Counted from the stretch's first letter, positions 16,494 through 25,329 are shown. The stretch: DNA of 64,000 nucleotides from an uncultured bacterium (GCA_905214525.1 CAJMMN010000004.1:90842-154841); one strand, 5' to 3'. The notes: generated from the sequence alone by a model not told the origin. Translations and numbers: made by a program.

Positions 16494-17621
16494 TTAGTAG
16501 CGCACGAAGATATAGTTGTTGTTCATGCCGGCGGCAACGGAGCTGATGATAACACCCGTGTTGTAGTCGGAAGCATGAATCATCTGACCACCACCGATGT
16601 AAATGCCGGTGTGGTACGAGTTGACCACAACGTCACCGGGCTGCGGATCGGACACACGCGTCCAGCCCATAAAGGTACCCGTGGTGCCCAGGCGGCAATA
16701 GCGACCAGTGAGGCAATAGCTAACAAAACCAGAGCAGTCGAAGCTGTTCGGGCCAATTCCGCCCCAGGAATAAGCGCAACCAAGCTTACTGTATGCACGC
16801 GAGACAACAGAACCGCCATCGACGGACTGGCTCGGAGCAGAAGGCGTCGGAGCCGGAGCAGGCGTGAAGGGCTGCGGCGTCGGAGCAGGTGCCGGCGTAG
16901 GAGCCGGAGTGTTGCCGCTCTGGTTGTTGTTATTGCTGGTCTGGCCACCGTTGTTGGTGTTCTCGGTCGTACCGGCAGTCTCGTTGCTCACCGTGGCCTT
17001 CTCGGCGGTGCTGGCGTTGATGCCGGCCTGCAGCGCGGCATTGGCCTCGGCCTCGGCGGCAAGCTCGGCCTGCAGCTGCGAATCCAGGGAATTTACGACG
17101 TTCTGGGCTTCAGCCTGCTGGGCGTTAAGCTCGTCGACCTTCTTTTGCGTGGTGGCGACGTTCTTCTCCTGCTCGGCCCGCTTATCGGTGAGCTGCTGCT
17201 TAAGCTCCTTTACCTCTTGGATGGTCTTGGCCTGCTTGTCGGACACCTTGCCGTAGTAGAACAGGCGGTTGAGCATATCGCTCAGATCATCGACACCCGT
17301 CAAAACCTGAAGCAGGCTCAGACCGCCGGTTTTGTACTCGCCGGCGACATAGGTCGAGAGCTTGGCCTGACCATCGGCGATCTCCTGCTGCTTTTGCGTG
17401 ATCTCGCCGGCAGTCTGATCGAGCGCCTGCGTCTGCGTGGCAAGCTCATCGTAAATCTGCTGGGTTTGGGTGCCGATCTGCTCGAGTTTCGTACGAGCAG
17501 CGGCAAGGTCGGATGCGGTATCGGCGTAGGCAGGAGCCGCGAGGCCCAAGCCCAAAACACAAGCGAGGGTTGCCGTAGCAGCGCAGCGTGCCATGTTTTT
17601 GTGCGTGTTTGCTGTGCGCAT
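16494..17621 (-). CDS. Secreted NlpC/P60 peptidoglycan endopeptidase
   Basis: Cell-wall hydrolase, expected to cut the D-Glu/mDAP-type peptide bond. The 375 residues have a signal peptide with an A-x-A site (LAAPAYA, about residue 33), a long coiled coil (about 35-200), a Asn/Pro/Ala-rich linker, and a C-terminal NlpC/P60 domain. The catalytic Cys is in DCSGFVSYC and the His residues are in SYHTGIYIG and MIHASD. The coiled coil resembles autoinhibited hydrolases of the RipA or PcsB type, often controlled by FtsEX-like partners; no such partner is adjacent. It is monocistronic between two hairpins and apt. Confidence 0.93.
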   Translation of the reverse strand: MRTANTHKNMARCAATATLACVLGLGLAAPAYADTASDLAAARTKLEQIGTQTQQIYDELATQTQALDQTAGEITQKQQEIADGQAKLSTYVAGEYKTGGLSLLQVLTGVDDLSDMLNRLFYYGKVSDKQAKTIQEVKELKQQLTDKRAEQEKNVATTQKKVDELNAQQAEAQNVVNSLDSQLQAELAAEAEANAALQAGINASTAEKATVSNETAGTTENTNNGGQTSNNNNQSGNTPAPTPAPAPTPQPFTPAPAPTPSAPSQSVDGGSVVSRAYSKLGCAYSWGGIGPNSFDCSGFVSYCLTGRYCRLGTTGTFMGWTRVSDPQPGDVVVNSYHTGIYIGGGQMIHASDYNTGVIISSVAAGMNNNYIFVRY

Positions 17622-17653
17622 GTAGCTTCCTTTCCAGTAACTAAGGGTAACGG

Positions 17654-18184
17654 CTAGTTTACCGTCACCAGGCTAAAGAGCTCCACATCGTCATCAGACG
17701 GCGTGAGCTTCTCGCGCGGGTTGAGAAACGCAAGCTCAAGTATACAACCGTAACCGATAAGCTTTGCGCCCATATCTCGCACCAGTTTACCTGTTGCCTC
17801 GACGGTTCCGCCCGTCGCGACCAAGTCGTCCAGAATCAACACGGTATCTTTAGAGCTGATAGCGTCGGCATGGATCTCAATTGAATCGGTGCCGTACTCG
17901 AGCTCGTAGCTCTGGCTTACGGTCTCGCGCGGCAGCTTGCCCGGTTTACGTGCGGGAACAAAGCCGGCACCAAGGGCCACAGCCACCGGTACGCCAACCA
18001 TAAAGCCACGGGCCTCGGGACCCACGACCTTGGTGATCCCCATGCCGGCAAAGTGCTCGGCGAGGGCATCGGTCATGGCTTTGAGCGCCTCGGGATTGCC
18101 AAAGAGCGGCGTAATGTCTTTGAAGATGACTCCGGGCTCGGGATAGTCGGGGATGTCGACGATTTGAGATTCGAAGTCGTACAT
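17654..18184 (-). CDS. apt: Adenine phosphoribosyltransferase
   Basis: Salvages adenine with PRPP to AMP. The 176 residues begin MYDFESQIVDIPDYPEPGV and contain FKDITPLFG, the EARGFMVG region, and the PRPP-binding VLILDDLVATGGT. I start it at ATG 18184, preceded by GAAAGGTC. The longer in-frame start at 18268 would overlap the MerR gene. It follows the MerR-type gene by 40 bp on the same strand. Confidence 0.96.
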   Translation of the reverse strand: MYDFESQIVDIPDYPEPGVIFKDITPLFGNPEALKAMTDALAEHFAGMGITKVVGPEARGFMVGVPVAVALGAGFVPARKPGKLPRETVSQSYELEYGTDSIEIHADAISSKDTVLILDDLVATGGTVEATGKLVRDMGAKLIGYGCILELAFLNPREKLTPSDDDVELFSLVTVN

Positions 18185-18224
18185 TGCATGACCTTTCAAT
18201 GGGTTGCCGGATAAGCGGTAGCTG

Positions 18225-19103
18225 TTATTTGCCCGCGGTGACAGTGTCGGATTGCGAAGGGGCGACAACCTTGAGCGGCTTTACGAGAGAATCCTCGTGT
18301 GAAGCCGGCGCGGCAGTTTCTTCGTTTTTGGCCTTGGTGGACTCGGAGCGAGCGATTTCTTCATCGAGTGCATCGATGTCGGCATCCTCGACCACGGCGT
18401 TGAGCGACTCAAAAACGCGGTTCTTGAGCAGTGCCGTATGCACACCCTCGGTGAGGTCGTGAAGCTTCTTAAACGCACGCTCGAGCTTGGCGTCGCGCTC
18501 GTCATCGGAGGTATCCATTCCGAGCATGCTCACGAGCACCTGCTCAAACATCGAGGACTCGCGGTTGGCGGAAGACACGTACTGACGCAGGTTGCGCGGC
18601 TCGATATGGAAGCGTGACAGCTCGGAGCAGTAGCGGATGATCGGAAAATCGCGACCATCGACGAGCTCACGGTTCTGCGGACTCTTGATGATGCGAATGA
18701 GGTCGTTCTCGGCGAGCGAGCGGATAAACGAGATCTCGACGCCCAACATATCGGGAATGGTCTCGATGGGATGCAGCTTTTGTTTAGTCTCCTTGGGCTC
18801 CGTCTTGAGCGGAACATCGGACAGCAAGCCCACCTCGTAGGCGAGCGTTGACAGGTCCGTGGCGTTTTCCAAGCGCTGCTTAATCACGTTGAGCGGCATG
18901 TAGCGAGTCTTCTGCAGGTGCAGAATGACCTCCAGGCGATCAACGTCCTCCTTGGAGTACTGACGGTATCCCTTAGGCGTACGATGAGGGGTAATGAGCC
19001 CCTCATCTTCTAGAAATCTAATTTTTGAGTTCGAAAGATCGGGGTATGCGCCTCGAAGTAGGTTGACGACTTGGCCGATACTCAGATAGTTGCGTTCGGC
19101 CAT
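18225..19103 (-). CDS. MerR-family regulator, FtsR-like
   Basis: The 292 residues start with a MerR DNA-binding domain (YLSIGQVVNLLRGAYPDLSNSKIRFLEDEGLI to KGYRQYSKEDVDRLEVIL). A long helical C-terminus follows, without the cysteines of metal sensors. It lies 3 nt after an FHA gene. In actinobacteria the GarA/OdhI gene is followed by the same type of MerR gene (FtsR, an activator of ftsZ in Corynebacterium), so a role in cell-division gene control is a reasonable inference. No ftsZ is in this window. Confidence 0.85.
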   Translation of the reverse strand: MAERNYLSIGQVVNLLRGAYPDLSNSKIRFLEDEGLITPHRTPKGYRQYSKEDVDRLEVILHLQKTRYMPLNVIKQRLENATDLSTLAYEVGLLSDVPLKTEPKETKQKLHPIETIPDMLGVEISFIRSLAENDLIRIIKSPQNRELVDGRDFPIIRYCSELSRFHIEPRNLRQYVSSANRESSMFEQVLVSMLGMDTSDDERDAKLERAFKKLHDLTEGVHTALLKNRVFESLNAVVEDADIDALDEEIARSESTKAKNEETAAPASHEDSLVKPLKVVAPSQSDTVTAGK

Positions 19104-19106
19104 GCC

Positions 19107-19541
19107 CTACTCACCGGTTTCGATGCGCTCCGGCGTGCTCTCGTGGTAGATGAGCGTAAACGTACCGATCTGAACGGAAGAACCGTCGTGCAGCGGGGCC
19201 GCGTTGACAATGGCACCGTCGACCCAGGTGCCATTGAGCGAGCCCAGGTCCTCGATGCGGGCGCCGAGGCCCTCGCGAATAATGCGCGCGTGGCTGCGCG
19301 AAACGGTCGTGTCATTGAGGAAGATGCCGTTCGCAGGATCGCGGCCGATGGTGGTCACGTCGTCCTCGAGTTCAAAGGCGGCACCAGTCTGCGGACCCTT
19401 GACGATGGACAGAACGGGGGCGGTGATGCGCACGTTGGCCATGAGGTCGGGAACGGTGACGTCGCTTGAAGGCACGCGGAATACACAGGTAGCGTCAGCA
19501 GTCTTATCATTGTGAGGCATATTGTTAACCATGTTGTCCAT
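19107..19541 (-). CDS. FHA-domain protein, GarA/OdhI-like
   Basis: Phosphothreonine-binding regulator; GarA/OdhI controls 2-oxoglutarate dehydrogenase and glutamate metabolism under PknB/PknG. The 144 residues have a flexible N-terminus and a C-terminal FHA domain (TTIGRDPANGIFLNDTTVSR, SHARI, LGSLNGTWVDG). The N-terminal peptide TADATCVFRVP resembles the phosphosite TTSVFR of GarA but has only one Thr directly before the C-V-F-R. Start ATG 19541 follows TAGGGGT. It is cotranscribed with the MerR gene. Confidence 0.85.
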   Translation of the reverse strand: MDNMVNNMPHNDKTADATCVFRVPSSDVTVPDLMANVRITAPVLSIVKGPQTGAAFELEDDVTTIGRDPANGIFLNDTTVSRSHARIIREGLGARIEDLGSLNGTWVDGAIVNAAPLHDGSSVQIGTFTLIYHESTPERIETGE

Positions 19542-19607
19542 GACAACCCCTAACTTATCGCGGACGTGCCGCAAATAATGAACCGTACGTAATCATACCC
19601 CAACGAA

Positions 19608-20312
19608 TCAGTCTTCGATTTCAGGGTTCAGAAAGTCGATGTCCTCGTCCTCGGGATGCGTGAGAGCTTGTTTAATGGCCGCTCCGCCCTTAATGGAGTA
19701 GATGACAGCTGTGAGCATGGAGAAGATCACGCCGCCGTACACAAAGAAGATGCCGAGAGGCACCGAGCTTCCGTTGAGGCCCGGGAAGGCCGTAAGGGTT
19801 GAAGGTAAAAGATGCAGGCCGTCAATAACGGGGAACCCGAGCAGCATGAGCGAGAAGCCGGTCATGAGCAGTGCAGTGGCAATCTTTCCGGGAAAGACGA
19901 CATCGATGGGGCGACGGTGATAATGACGCACAATAAGCGTGCCGATGCCCAGATAGATGTCGCGGCCAATAATGAGCACGCAGACCCAGATGGGCAGCTC
20001 TCCGCGGACCACCAGCCCAAGTACGCCGGTGAACAGCAGCGCACGGTCGCAGATGGGATCCATGACCTTGCCGAGCCACGAGACCGTCTTGGTCATGCGG
20101 GCGATCTGACCGTCCATCCAGTCGGTAGAGGCGGCAACGGCGTAGATAACGATGGCGATGACGCGGTTGTTATCCGTCACAAACAGGTACAGAAATACCA
20201 GGGTGAGGATCAGGCGCGTAAAGGTGATGAAATTGGAGATCGTAAAGATCTTATTCGACGGGTAATCGGAAGTGCCGATAAGCTCCTTTTTGATCTTCTT
20301 TTTGATGCCCAC
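19608..20312 (-). CDS. CDP-alcohol phosphatidyltransferase (PgsA-type)
   Basis: Membrane enzyme joining CDP-diacylglycerol to an alcohol; the closest family members make phosphatidylglycerophosphate. The diagnostic motif D-G-x2-A-R-x8-G-x3-D-x3-D is complete in DGQIARMTKTVSWLGKVMD and the following PICDR. There are about six membrane helices. I start it at GTG 20312 because GGGGGAG sits 4 nt upstream; upstream ATGs add unrelated sequence. That gives 234 residues. It could instead use glycerol-3-phosphate or inositol-phosphate; the sequence alone does not decide. Confidence 0.85.
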   Translation of the reverse strand: MGIKKKIKKELIGTSDYPSNKIFTISNFITFTRLILTLVFLYLFVTDNNRVIAIVIYAVAASTDWMDGQIARMTKTVSWLGKVMDPICDRALLFTGVLGLVVRGELPIWVCVLIIGRDIYLGIGTLIVRHYHRRPIDVVFPGKIATALLMTGFSLMLLGFPVIDGLHLLPSTLTAFPGLNGSSVPLGIFFVYGGVIFSMLTAVIYSIKGGAAIKQALTHPEDEDIDFLNPEIED

Positions 20313-20440
20313 AGGACTCCCCCGCTGGTTAACGACAAAACTTTCGCTACTATACCCGTTCCGGCGATGTCTATCCAGCGTAAGCATAGAGAGTCCAGAC
20401 ATGAGGAAGGCGCTTTTGGGCGGCGTTGGATTTCACATTC

Positions 20441-20497
20441 GTGTACATCAGCCTCCAAACATGCCGAAAAATGTCGGTTTTGGAGGGTGATGTACAC
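20441..20497. repeat. Long hairpin with GTGTACATCA arms
   Basis: GTGTACATCAGCCTCCAAA (20441-20459) pairs with TTTGGAGGGTGATGTACAC (20479-20497) with one mismatch, leaving a 19-nt loop. It marks the junction between the backbone and the GC-rich island. Neither side is followed by a good T-run. Confidence 0.7.
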
Positions 20498-20654
20498 GTT
20501 TTGATTCGGTGATGACATCGATCGGGAAAGTTGTTGCCTTAAGCAAATTAATCATGATGTGCGGGTCGAGAAGGGTTGGCGCCAAAAGAACCCAACGGCC
20601 GTTACGGCTTCGTTAGAAACGCGCCCCACCATGGATGGTGAACCCGAAAGGTAA

Positions 20655-20687
20655 GGCGCGCGGGCACGGCGACTCGGCCCGCGCGCC
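20655..20687 (+). promoter_or_regulatory. GC hairpin in the leader of the immunity operon
   Basis: GGCGCGCGGGC (20655-20665) pairs perfectly with GCCCGCGCGCC (20677-20687). It lies 22 nt before the start codon and directly upstream of the AGAAAGGA ribosome site. It could be an attenuator, a binding site for the downstream response regulator, or an mRNA-stabilising stem. Confidence 0.5.
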
Positions 20688-20708
20688 CGGAAGAGAAAGG
20701 ATAAACCC

Positions 20709-21437
20709 ATGGGTTACATGCTCGAGACGCGTGGACTCACCAAGCGATTCGGCCGCGGCGACCAGGCGCAGGACGCCGTGGCCGACGTGAGCCTTCATAT
20801 CCGCGAGGGCGAGGTGTACGGGCTGCTCGGTCCCAACGGCGCCGGCAAGTCGACAACGCTCAAGATGATCTGCGGGATGCTGCGGCCGACGGCCGGGGAG
20901 ATCCTCTTTGCCGGGCACGCCTGGCGCCGCGAGGACCTCTACGCAATCGGCAGCCTCATCGAGGAGGCGCCGCTCTACCCCAACCTCACCGCGCGCGAGA
21001 ACCTGCGCGTGCGCACCACGCTGCTGGGCCTTCCCGAGAGCCGCATAGATGAGGTGCTCGCCGCCGTGGACCTCGCGGACACCGGGAAGAAGCGCGCCGG
21101 GCGCTTCTCGATGGGCATGCGGCAGCGCCTTGGGCTCGCGCTGGCGCTGATCGCCCGGCCACGCCTGCTCGTGCTCGACGAGCCCACCAACGGCCTCGAC
21201 CCCATCGGCATCGAGGAACTGCGCGACCAGATCCGCGGCTTCGCGGCGGCGGGTACGACGGTGATCGTCTCGAGCCACATCCTCTCCGAGGTGCAGCAGA
21301 TGGCGGACACCATCGGCATCATCTGCGGGGGGCGCCTCGCCTACGAGGATGCGCTTCGTCCCGGGCAGGACCTCGAGGAACTCTTCATGAGCTTCTGCCG
21401 GGAAGGGCGACGAGCGCGCGGGGAGGTGGCGGCATGA
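20709..21437 (+). CDS. Lantibiotic-immunity-type ABC transporter ATPase (LanF-like)
   Basis: Drives export of a peptide away from the membrane. The 242 residues have Walker A GPNGAGKST, signature FSMGMRQRLG, Walker B LLVLDEPTNGLDP and the H-loop SSHILSEV. Where most ABC ATPases have a Gln in the Q-loop, this one reads SLIEEAPLYPNLTARENL, with Glu, matching the E-loop known in LanF proteins. An in-frame first ATG at 20709 follows AGAAAGGA. It heads a five- or six-gene operon and overlaps the first permease by 4 bp. Confidence 0.88.
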   Translation: MGYMLETRGLTKRFGRGDQAQDAVADVSLHIREGEVYGLLGPNGAGKSTTLKMICGMLRPTAGEILFAGHAWRREDLYAIGSLIEEAPLYPNLTARENLRVRTTLLGLPESRIDEVLAAVDLADTGKKRAGRFSMGMRQRLGLALALIARPRLLVLDEPTNGLDPIGIEELRDQIRGFAAAGTTVIVSSHILSEVQQMADTIGIICGGRLAYEDALRPGQDLEELFMSFCREGRRARGEVAA

Positions 21438-22204
21438 CGGGCGAGAAAGGCGGCCTGCTCGCGGGCCTGCGCGCCGAGGCCCTGAAGTCGCGCCACGCGG
21501 CACCGGTTCGCCTGGCCGTGCTCATGGCGCTGCCGATGCCGCTGCTCGGCGCGATGCCCTACCGGGGCGTGCAGATCTTTAGCGCGTGGAACTACTGGTA
21601 CGCGCTCTTCCTGCCCGTGTCTCTATCGCTTGTGGTGGCGTGCGTCGCGCGGGCGGACGCTCGCACGCGGATGCGGGGGCTTCTGGGCCTGGGCTTCCCG
21701 CTCGGGCGAGCCTGGTGGGCCAAGGCGCTCTGGTGCCTCGCTCTTTGCACGCTCTCGAACCTCGTGGTCTTCGGCATCTACCTCGCGGGATCGGCGTTCT
21801 CCTCGCAGGGTCTCACGGCCGCGGGCACGCTCACGATGCTCCTCTGCGCGCTCGCCAACACGGTGACCGCGGCGTGGATGATCCCCGCAGGGCTCTTCCT
21901 CACGGCGCGGCTCGGCATGCTCGCGGGCATCTTCTGCCCGCTCGCCGCGCAACTCGTAGGTGGGTTCGCCTGGTCGTTGGTGCCGCTGCCGCAGCTCTTT
22001 CCGCCGTCGGCGAACATGGTCATCCCCACGAGCTTCATCCCCGTGCTGCCGAGCGGCGAGCCGCTCGCGGCGGACATGGCGCTCGGCGGGGCGCTCATGG
22101 CGGACGGCATGCTCACGCTGGCGGGCCTTGCGGTCTGCGCGCTCGCGTTCGCCGCGCTCACGGCGGCGGGCGCGGCCTGGTTCGCGCGCTCCGAGGAGAG
22201 GTGA
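21434..22204 (+). CDS. Lantibiotic-immunity-type ABC permease (LanE/MutE-like)
   Basis: A 256-residue membrane protein with six hydrophobic segments. The N-terminal LRAEALKSRHAAPVRLAVLMALPMP is the typical start of MutE/EpiE-type permeases. It overlaps the ATPase gene and the next permease by ATGA-type junctions, so the three are made in fixed ratio. Base composition is over 70 percent GC, richer than the flanking core genes. Confidence 0.85.
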   Translation: MTGEKGGLLAGLRAEALKSRHAAPVRLAVLMALPMPLLGAMPYRGVQIFSAWNYWYALFLPVSLSLVVACVARADARTRMRGLLGLGFPLGRAWWAKALWCLALCTLSNLVVFGIYLAGSAFSSQGLTAAGTLTMLLCALANTVTAAWMIPAGLFLTARLGMLAGIFCPLAAQLVGGFAWSLVPLPQLFPPSANMVIPTSFIPVLPSGEPLAADMALGGALMADGMLTLAGLAVCALAFAALTAAGAAWFARSEER

Positions 22205-23019
22205 TGGCCGTGACACGACTCTCCGACCCGACGCCGCGCATGACTCTCCCGCGGGCCCTGCTCTCCGAGGCCCTGCGCCTGGCGCGCTCCCCGCTCGCGG
22301 CGGTGCACCTCGCCTGCGGCCTGGCGGCCGGTCTTGCCTGCGGCGAGTACTTCTCCGTAACCCGATGGGACCCGGCGCTGGGCGCGGACGCCTACGCCCA
22401 GTTCCTCGGCGCCCTCATGCCGCTCATGTCCGCCATCGTCTGCGGGCTCGCCGTGGACGAGGAGCGCGCTGCCGGGCGCCTCACCAACCTCACGGCGGTC
22501 CCCTCGCGAGGGCGCGCCGTCGCGGCGAAGCTGCTCGCCCTTGCGGCGCTCGGCGCGGGCGCGCTGGCCGTGGCGCTCAGCGTGTTCGGGGGCGCGCTCG
22601 CCGTCGCCGGACGCCTGCCGCTCGGGCCCGCTCCGCTTGCGGCCGCCTGGGCGGGCATCGTGCTGGGCAGCTTGCCCCTCTACGCGCTGGGGCTCGGCGT
22701 GGCCCTGCGCCTCGGCCGCAACGCCGCCATCGGCGGCGGCGCGGCGGGGACGCTCCTCGCGTTCTTCTCGGTGGGCGGACTTGCGCACGGCCTCATGACC
22801 GGCGAGCTCACCGGTGCCCTGGCGACGCCCCTGGGCTGGGTGCCGCTCGCCTGGCCCGCGCGCCTGGGGTCGCTCGGGGTGGAGGCCTTCATCGACGCCG
22901 CGCGCGCGGCGGGCCCTCTCCTCACGACTGCGCTCGCTGGCCTCGCGCTCACCCTGGCAGCCGCCGCCGTCCTTCTCGCCTGGTTCTGCCGCTTCGAGGA
23001 CGGGAGGGCAGATGCGTAG
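22204..23019 (+). CDS. Lantibiotic-immunity-type ABC permease (LanG/MutG-like)
   Basis: A 271-residue membrane protein with about six helices. The segment LRLARSPLAAVHLACGLAAGLACGEYF and the later CGLAVDEERAAGRLTNLTAVPSR are typical of the second permease of MutFEG-type transporters. ATG 22204 overlaps the previous stop. The reading frame is open far upstream (to 21586) only because GC-rich DNA has few stops. Confidence 0.85.
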   Translation: MAVTRLSDPTPRMTLPRALLSEALRLARSPLAAVHLACGLAAGLACGEYFSVTRWDPALGADAYAQFLGALMPLMSAIVCGLAVDEERAAGRLTNLTAVPSRGRAVAAKLLALAALGAGALAVALSVFGGALAVAGRLPLGPAPLAAAWAGIVLGSLPLYALGLGVALRLGRNAAIGGGAAGTLLAFFSVGGLAHGLMTGELTGALATPLGWVPLAWPARLGSLGVEAFIDAARAAGPLLTTALAGLALTLAAAAVLLAWFCRFEDGRADA

Positions 23020-23197
23020 GAGGCCGCTCGCCGCCGTGCTCGCCCTCCTCTCCGCAGCGCTCGTCCTGGGCAGGAATGCCCTGCTCGACGCCGGCTGGGG
23101 GGGGTCGGCGCTGCGCTCGATCGCCGACCGCGTGCTGCCCAACCCTGAGATCGTCATGTTGGCGCCCGCAGCTGCGCGCGGGGCTCTGGACCGCTGA
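23012..23197 (+). CDS. Small membrane protein in the immunity operon
   Basis: A 61-residue product that overlaps the end of the second permease gene by 8 bp. It has a basic start (MRRRPLAAV), one hydrophobic stretch (about 5-25) and a short polar tail. It may be a signal-anchored accessory subunit. It is not a recognised LanI family and has no lipobox Cys. It could be co-translated with the transporter. GGAGGG precedes the ATG. Confidence 0.55.
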   Translation: MRRRPLAAVLALLSAALVLGRNALLDAGWGGSALRSIADRVLPNPEIVMLAPAAARGALDR

Positions 23198-23242
23198 ATG
23201 CGGCGCTAGTACAATTCCGACGAGAGTTTCAGGAGGTCTAAC

Positions 23243-23905
23243 ATGGCGAGGATACTGGCAGTGGATGATGAACGGGCGATCCTCGACGCGCTCGCGCGCG
23301 TCCTCGGCCGCGACGGCCATGAGGTCGTCAGGGAGACGGACCCGACGGCGGTCCCGGGGATGGACCTCTCGCGCTTCGACCTCGTGCTCTGCGACGTCAT
23401 GATGCCGGGGCTCGATGGCTTCGAGCTCGTGCGGCAGATCCGCCCGGACTTCGACGGGCCCATCGTCTTCCTGACCGCTCGCGTGGCCGAGGAGGATGCT
23501 GTGGCCGGCTACGGCCTGGGCGCCGACGACTACGTCCGCAAGCCCTTCGGGGCCGCGGAGCTGCGCGCCAAGGTCGCGGCCCATCTACGCCGTGAGCGCC
23601 GGCCGCGCTCGCACGCCCTCTCCTTCGGGGAGGTGCGGATCGACCTCGGGGCGCGCGGCCTCGCCGTGGGTGGCGAGGCCGCGCCGCTCACGCCCACCGA
23701 GTACGCCATCTGCGAGTACCTCGCTCGTCACCCCGGGCAGGTCATGAGCCGCGCGCAGATACGCGAGGCGGTGCTCGGCTGGGAGAGCGACGCCGACGAT
23801 GCGGCCATATCCATGCAGGTCAGCCGCGCCCGGAGGAAACTCTCCGAGGCCGGCGCCGATCCGATCGCGACCGTCTGGGGGATGGGGTACAAGTGGCAGC
23901 TCTGA
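23243..23905 (+). CDS. OmpR-family response regulator (LanR-like)
   Basis: The 220 residues comprise a receiver domain (acidic pair in VDDE, phospho-Asp in LVLCDVMMPG, switch Thr in FLTAR, Lys in YVRKPFG) and a C-terminal winged helix (LTPTEYAICEYLARHPGQVMSR to TVWGMGYKW). It has its own ribosome site (CAGGAGG) and a possible -10 TACAAT at 23210. It is followed at once by a sensor kinase and preceded by an immunity-type transporter, the typical LanFEG-LanRK order. Confidence 0.93.
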   Translation: MARILAVDDERAILDALARVLGRDGHEVVRETDPTAVPGMDLSRFDLVLCDVMMPGLDGFELVRQIRPDFDGPIVFLTARVAEEDAVAGYGLGADDYVRKPFGAAELRAKVAAHLRRERRPRSHALSFGEVRIDLGARGLAVGGEAAPLTPTEYAICEYLARHPGQVMSRAQIREAVLGWESDADDAAISMQVSRARRKLSEAGADPIATVWGMGYKWQL

Positions 23906-23931
23906 GGATCGGGGCGCGAGGTCGCGGGGGC

Positions 23932-25329
23932 ATGCCGCTCTCCTTCGTCATCGCGCGCTACTTCGCCTACGCGTTCGCGGCGGTCGCCACGGCGTGGCTC
24001 GCCTCGTTCATGGTGCTCTCCGTGGCGATCAACGCGGGCTTCGTCTACGAGGCAAGCTGGGGGCCGGCCAATGCGCGCGAGGTCGCGGAGGGCCTGGCAC
24101 GCGACGGCGTCTGCGGGCAGCAGGACGTGCCGGCGGCGTACCGCTACCTCATCCTGAACAAGGACGGAAACGTGTTGATGACAGACCTCGAGAGCACGCG
24201 GCTCGAGGACGCGACGGAAATGGCTCGTACGGCACTCGCCGCGGATCCGGGCACAGTGGAGATCAAGGGCGGGGGTTCGGGCCTCACCTACGCCGCGTTC
24301 CCGCTCAAGGGCGGCGGGGCCTGCGCACTCGTCAGCGAGTACCTGCCGCAGTGGGTCTCGCGCGATCTCGCCGGCCTGCTTCCCAACCCGCAGAGCCTCA
24401 TGCTCGTCGGCGCCACGGCGGGAAGCGCGCTCGCGCTCGCGCTCGTCGCGCGCCGCGCGAGCCGCGTGATCTCGCGCAAGATGGCGCCGCTCGCGGAGAC
24501 GGCGGGGCGCGTCGGCGCGGGGGAGCTCGACTTCGCGGTCGGCAGCACCAACGTGCGTGAGGTGAACGACGTCCTCGCCGCGATGGACGCCATGCGGGCC
24601 TCCCTCGCCGAGTCGCTCGAGGCCCGCTGGGCCGCGGAGCGGGGGCAGCGCGAGCAGATGGCGTCGCTCGCTCACGACCTCAAGACGCCGCTCACTGTGC
24701 TGCGCGCCAACGCCGACTTCGTGGCGGAGGAGCTGGAAGATGAGAATGACGGCGACCTCTCGGCCGCCGCGCGCGACATAGCCGGCGGTGTCGAAAGGCT
24801 CGACGGCTACGTGCGCCTGCTCATCGAGGCCTCGCGCGGGTCCGGCGGGGCGGAGAGGGCCCCCATGCGGCCGGCCGAGCTCTGCGAACAGGTCCTCGCC
24901 GAGGCCGCCCAGATCGCCCGGGCGCGAGGCGTGACGCTCGACGCGGCCACGGGCCCCGCTGTCGCGGGCGCGCCCGAGGCCCCGCTCGACCGAACCGCCC
25001 TGGCGCGAGCCGCCGCGAACCTCGTGGCCAACGCCGCCGAGCACGCGCGCTCGCGCGTGACTGTCTCCTGCGACGTCGCGGGCGGCCACCTCGTCATCGA
25101 GGTGGCCGACGACGGACCGGGCTTTTCTCCCGCCGCCCTCGAACGCGGCTGTGAGCGCCTCTTCACAGACGACTCCTCCCGCTCCTCGCGCGACGGAGGC
25201 CGCCACTACGGGCTCGGCCTCCACGTCGCCTCCGAGGCTGCGAGCGCCCACGGGGGCTCCGTCTCGCTCGCCAACAGCCCCTCGGGCGGCGCGGTGGCCA
25301 CCATCGCGGTCCCCCTGTGCGGGATCTGA
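23932..25329 (+). CDS. Sensor histidine kinase (LanK-like)
   Basis: The 465 residues have an N-terminal membrane helix, an extracellular sensing segment (about 35-155), a second helix, HAMP-like sequence, the phospho-His in SLAHDLKTPL, an N box LVANAAEHARS, G1 DDGPGFSP and G2 YGLGLHVASEA. It presumably detects an extracellular peptide and activates the adjacent regulator. The start is uncertain. ATG 23932 (MPLSFVIARYF) gives a clean signal-anchor. GTG 23893 is in frame and overlaps the regulator stop. Confidence 0.92.
   Translation: MPLSFVIARYFAYAFAAVATAWLASFMVLSVAINAGFVYEASWGPANAREVAEGLARDGVCGQQDVPAAYRYLILNKDGNVLMTDLESTRLEDATEMARTALAADPGTVEIKGGGSGLTYAAFPLKGGGACALVSEYLPQWVSRDLAGLLPNPQSLMLVGATAGSALALALVARRASRVISRKMAPLAETAGRVGAGELDFAVGSTNVREVNDVLAAMDAMRASLAESLEARWAAERGQREQMASLAHDLKTPLTVLRANADFVAEELEDENDGDLSAAARDIAGGVERLDGYVRLLIEASRGSGGAERAPMRPAELCEQVLAEAAQIARARGVTLDAATGPAVAGAPEAPLDRTALARAAANLVANAAEHARSRVTVSCDVAGGHLVIEVADDGPGFSPAALERGCERLFTDDSSRSSRDGGRHYGLGLHVASEAASAHGGSVSLANSPSGGAVATIAVPLCGI

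Noticed and set aside
21778..23157. Long minus-strand ORF over the lantibiotic-type permeases
   Set aside because: Few stops occur in any frame at this GC; the plus-strand permeases have clear membrane and family features.
23728..25251. 507-residue minus-strand ORF over the kinase gene
   Set aside because: Antisense to a complete histidine kinase; composition (Arg, Gly, His, Glu) is typical of reversed GC-rich code.
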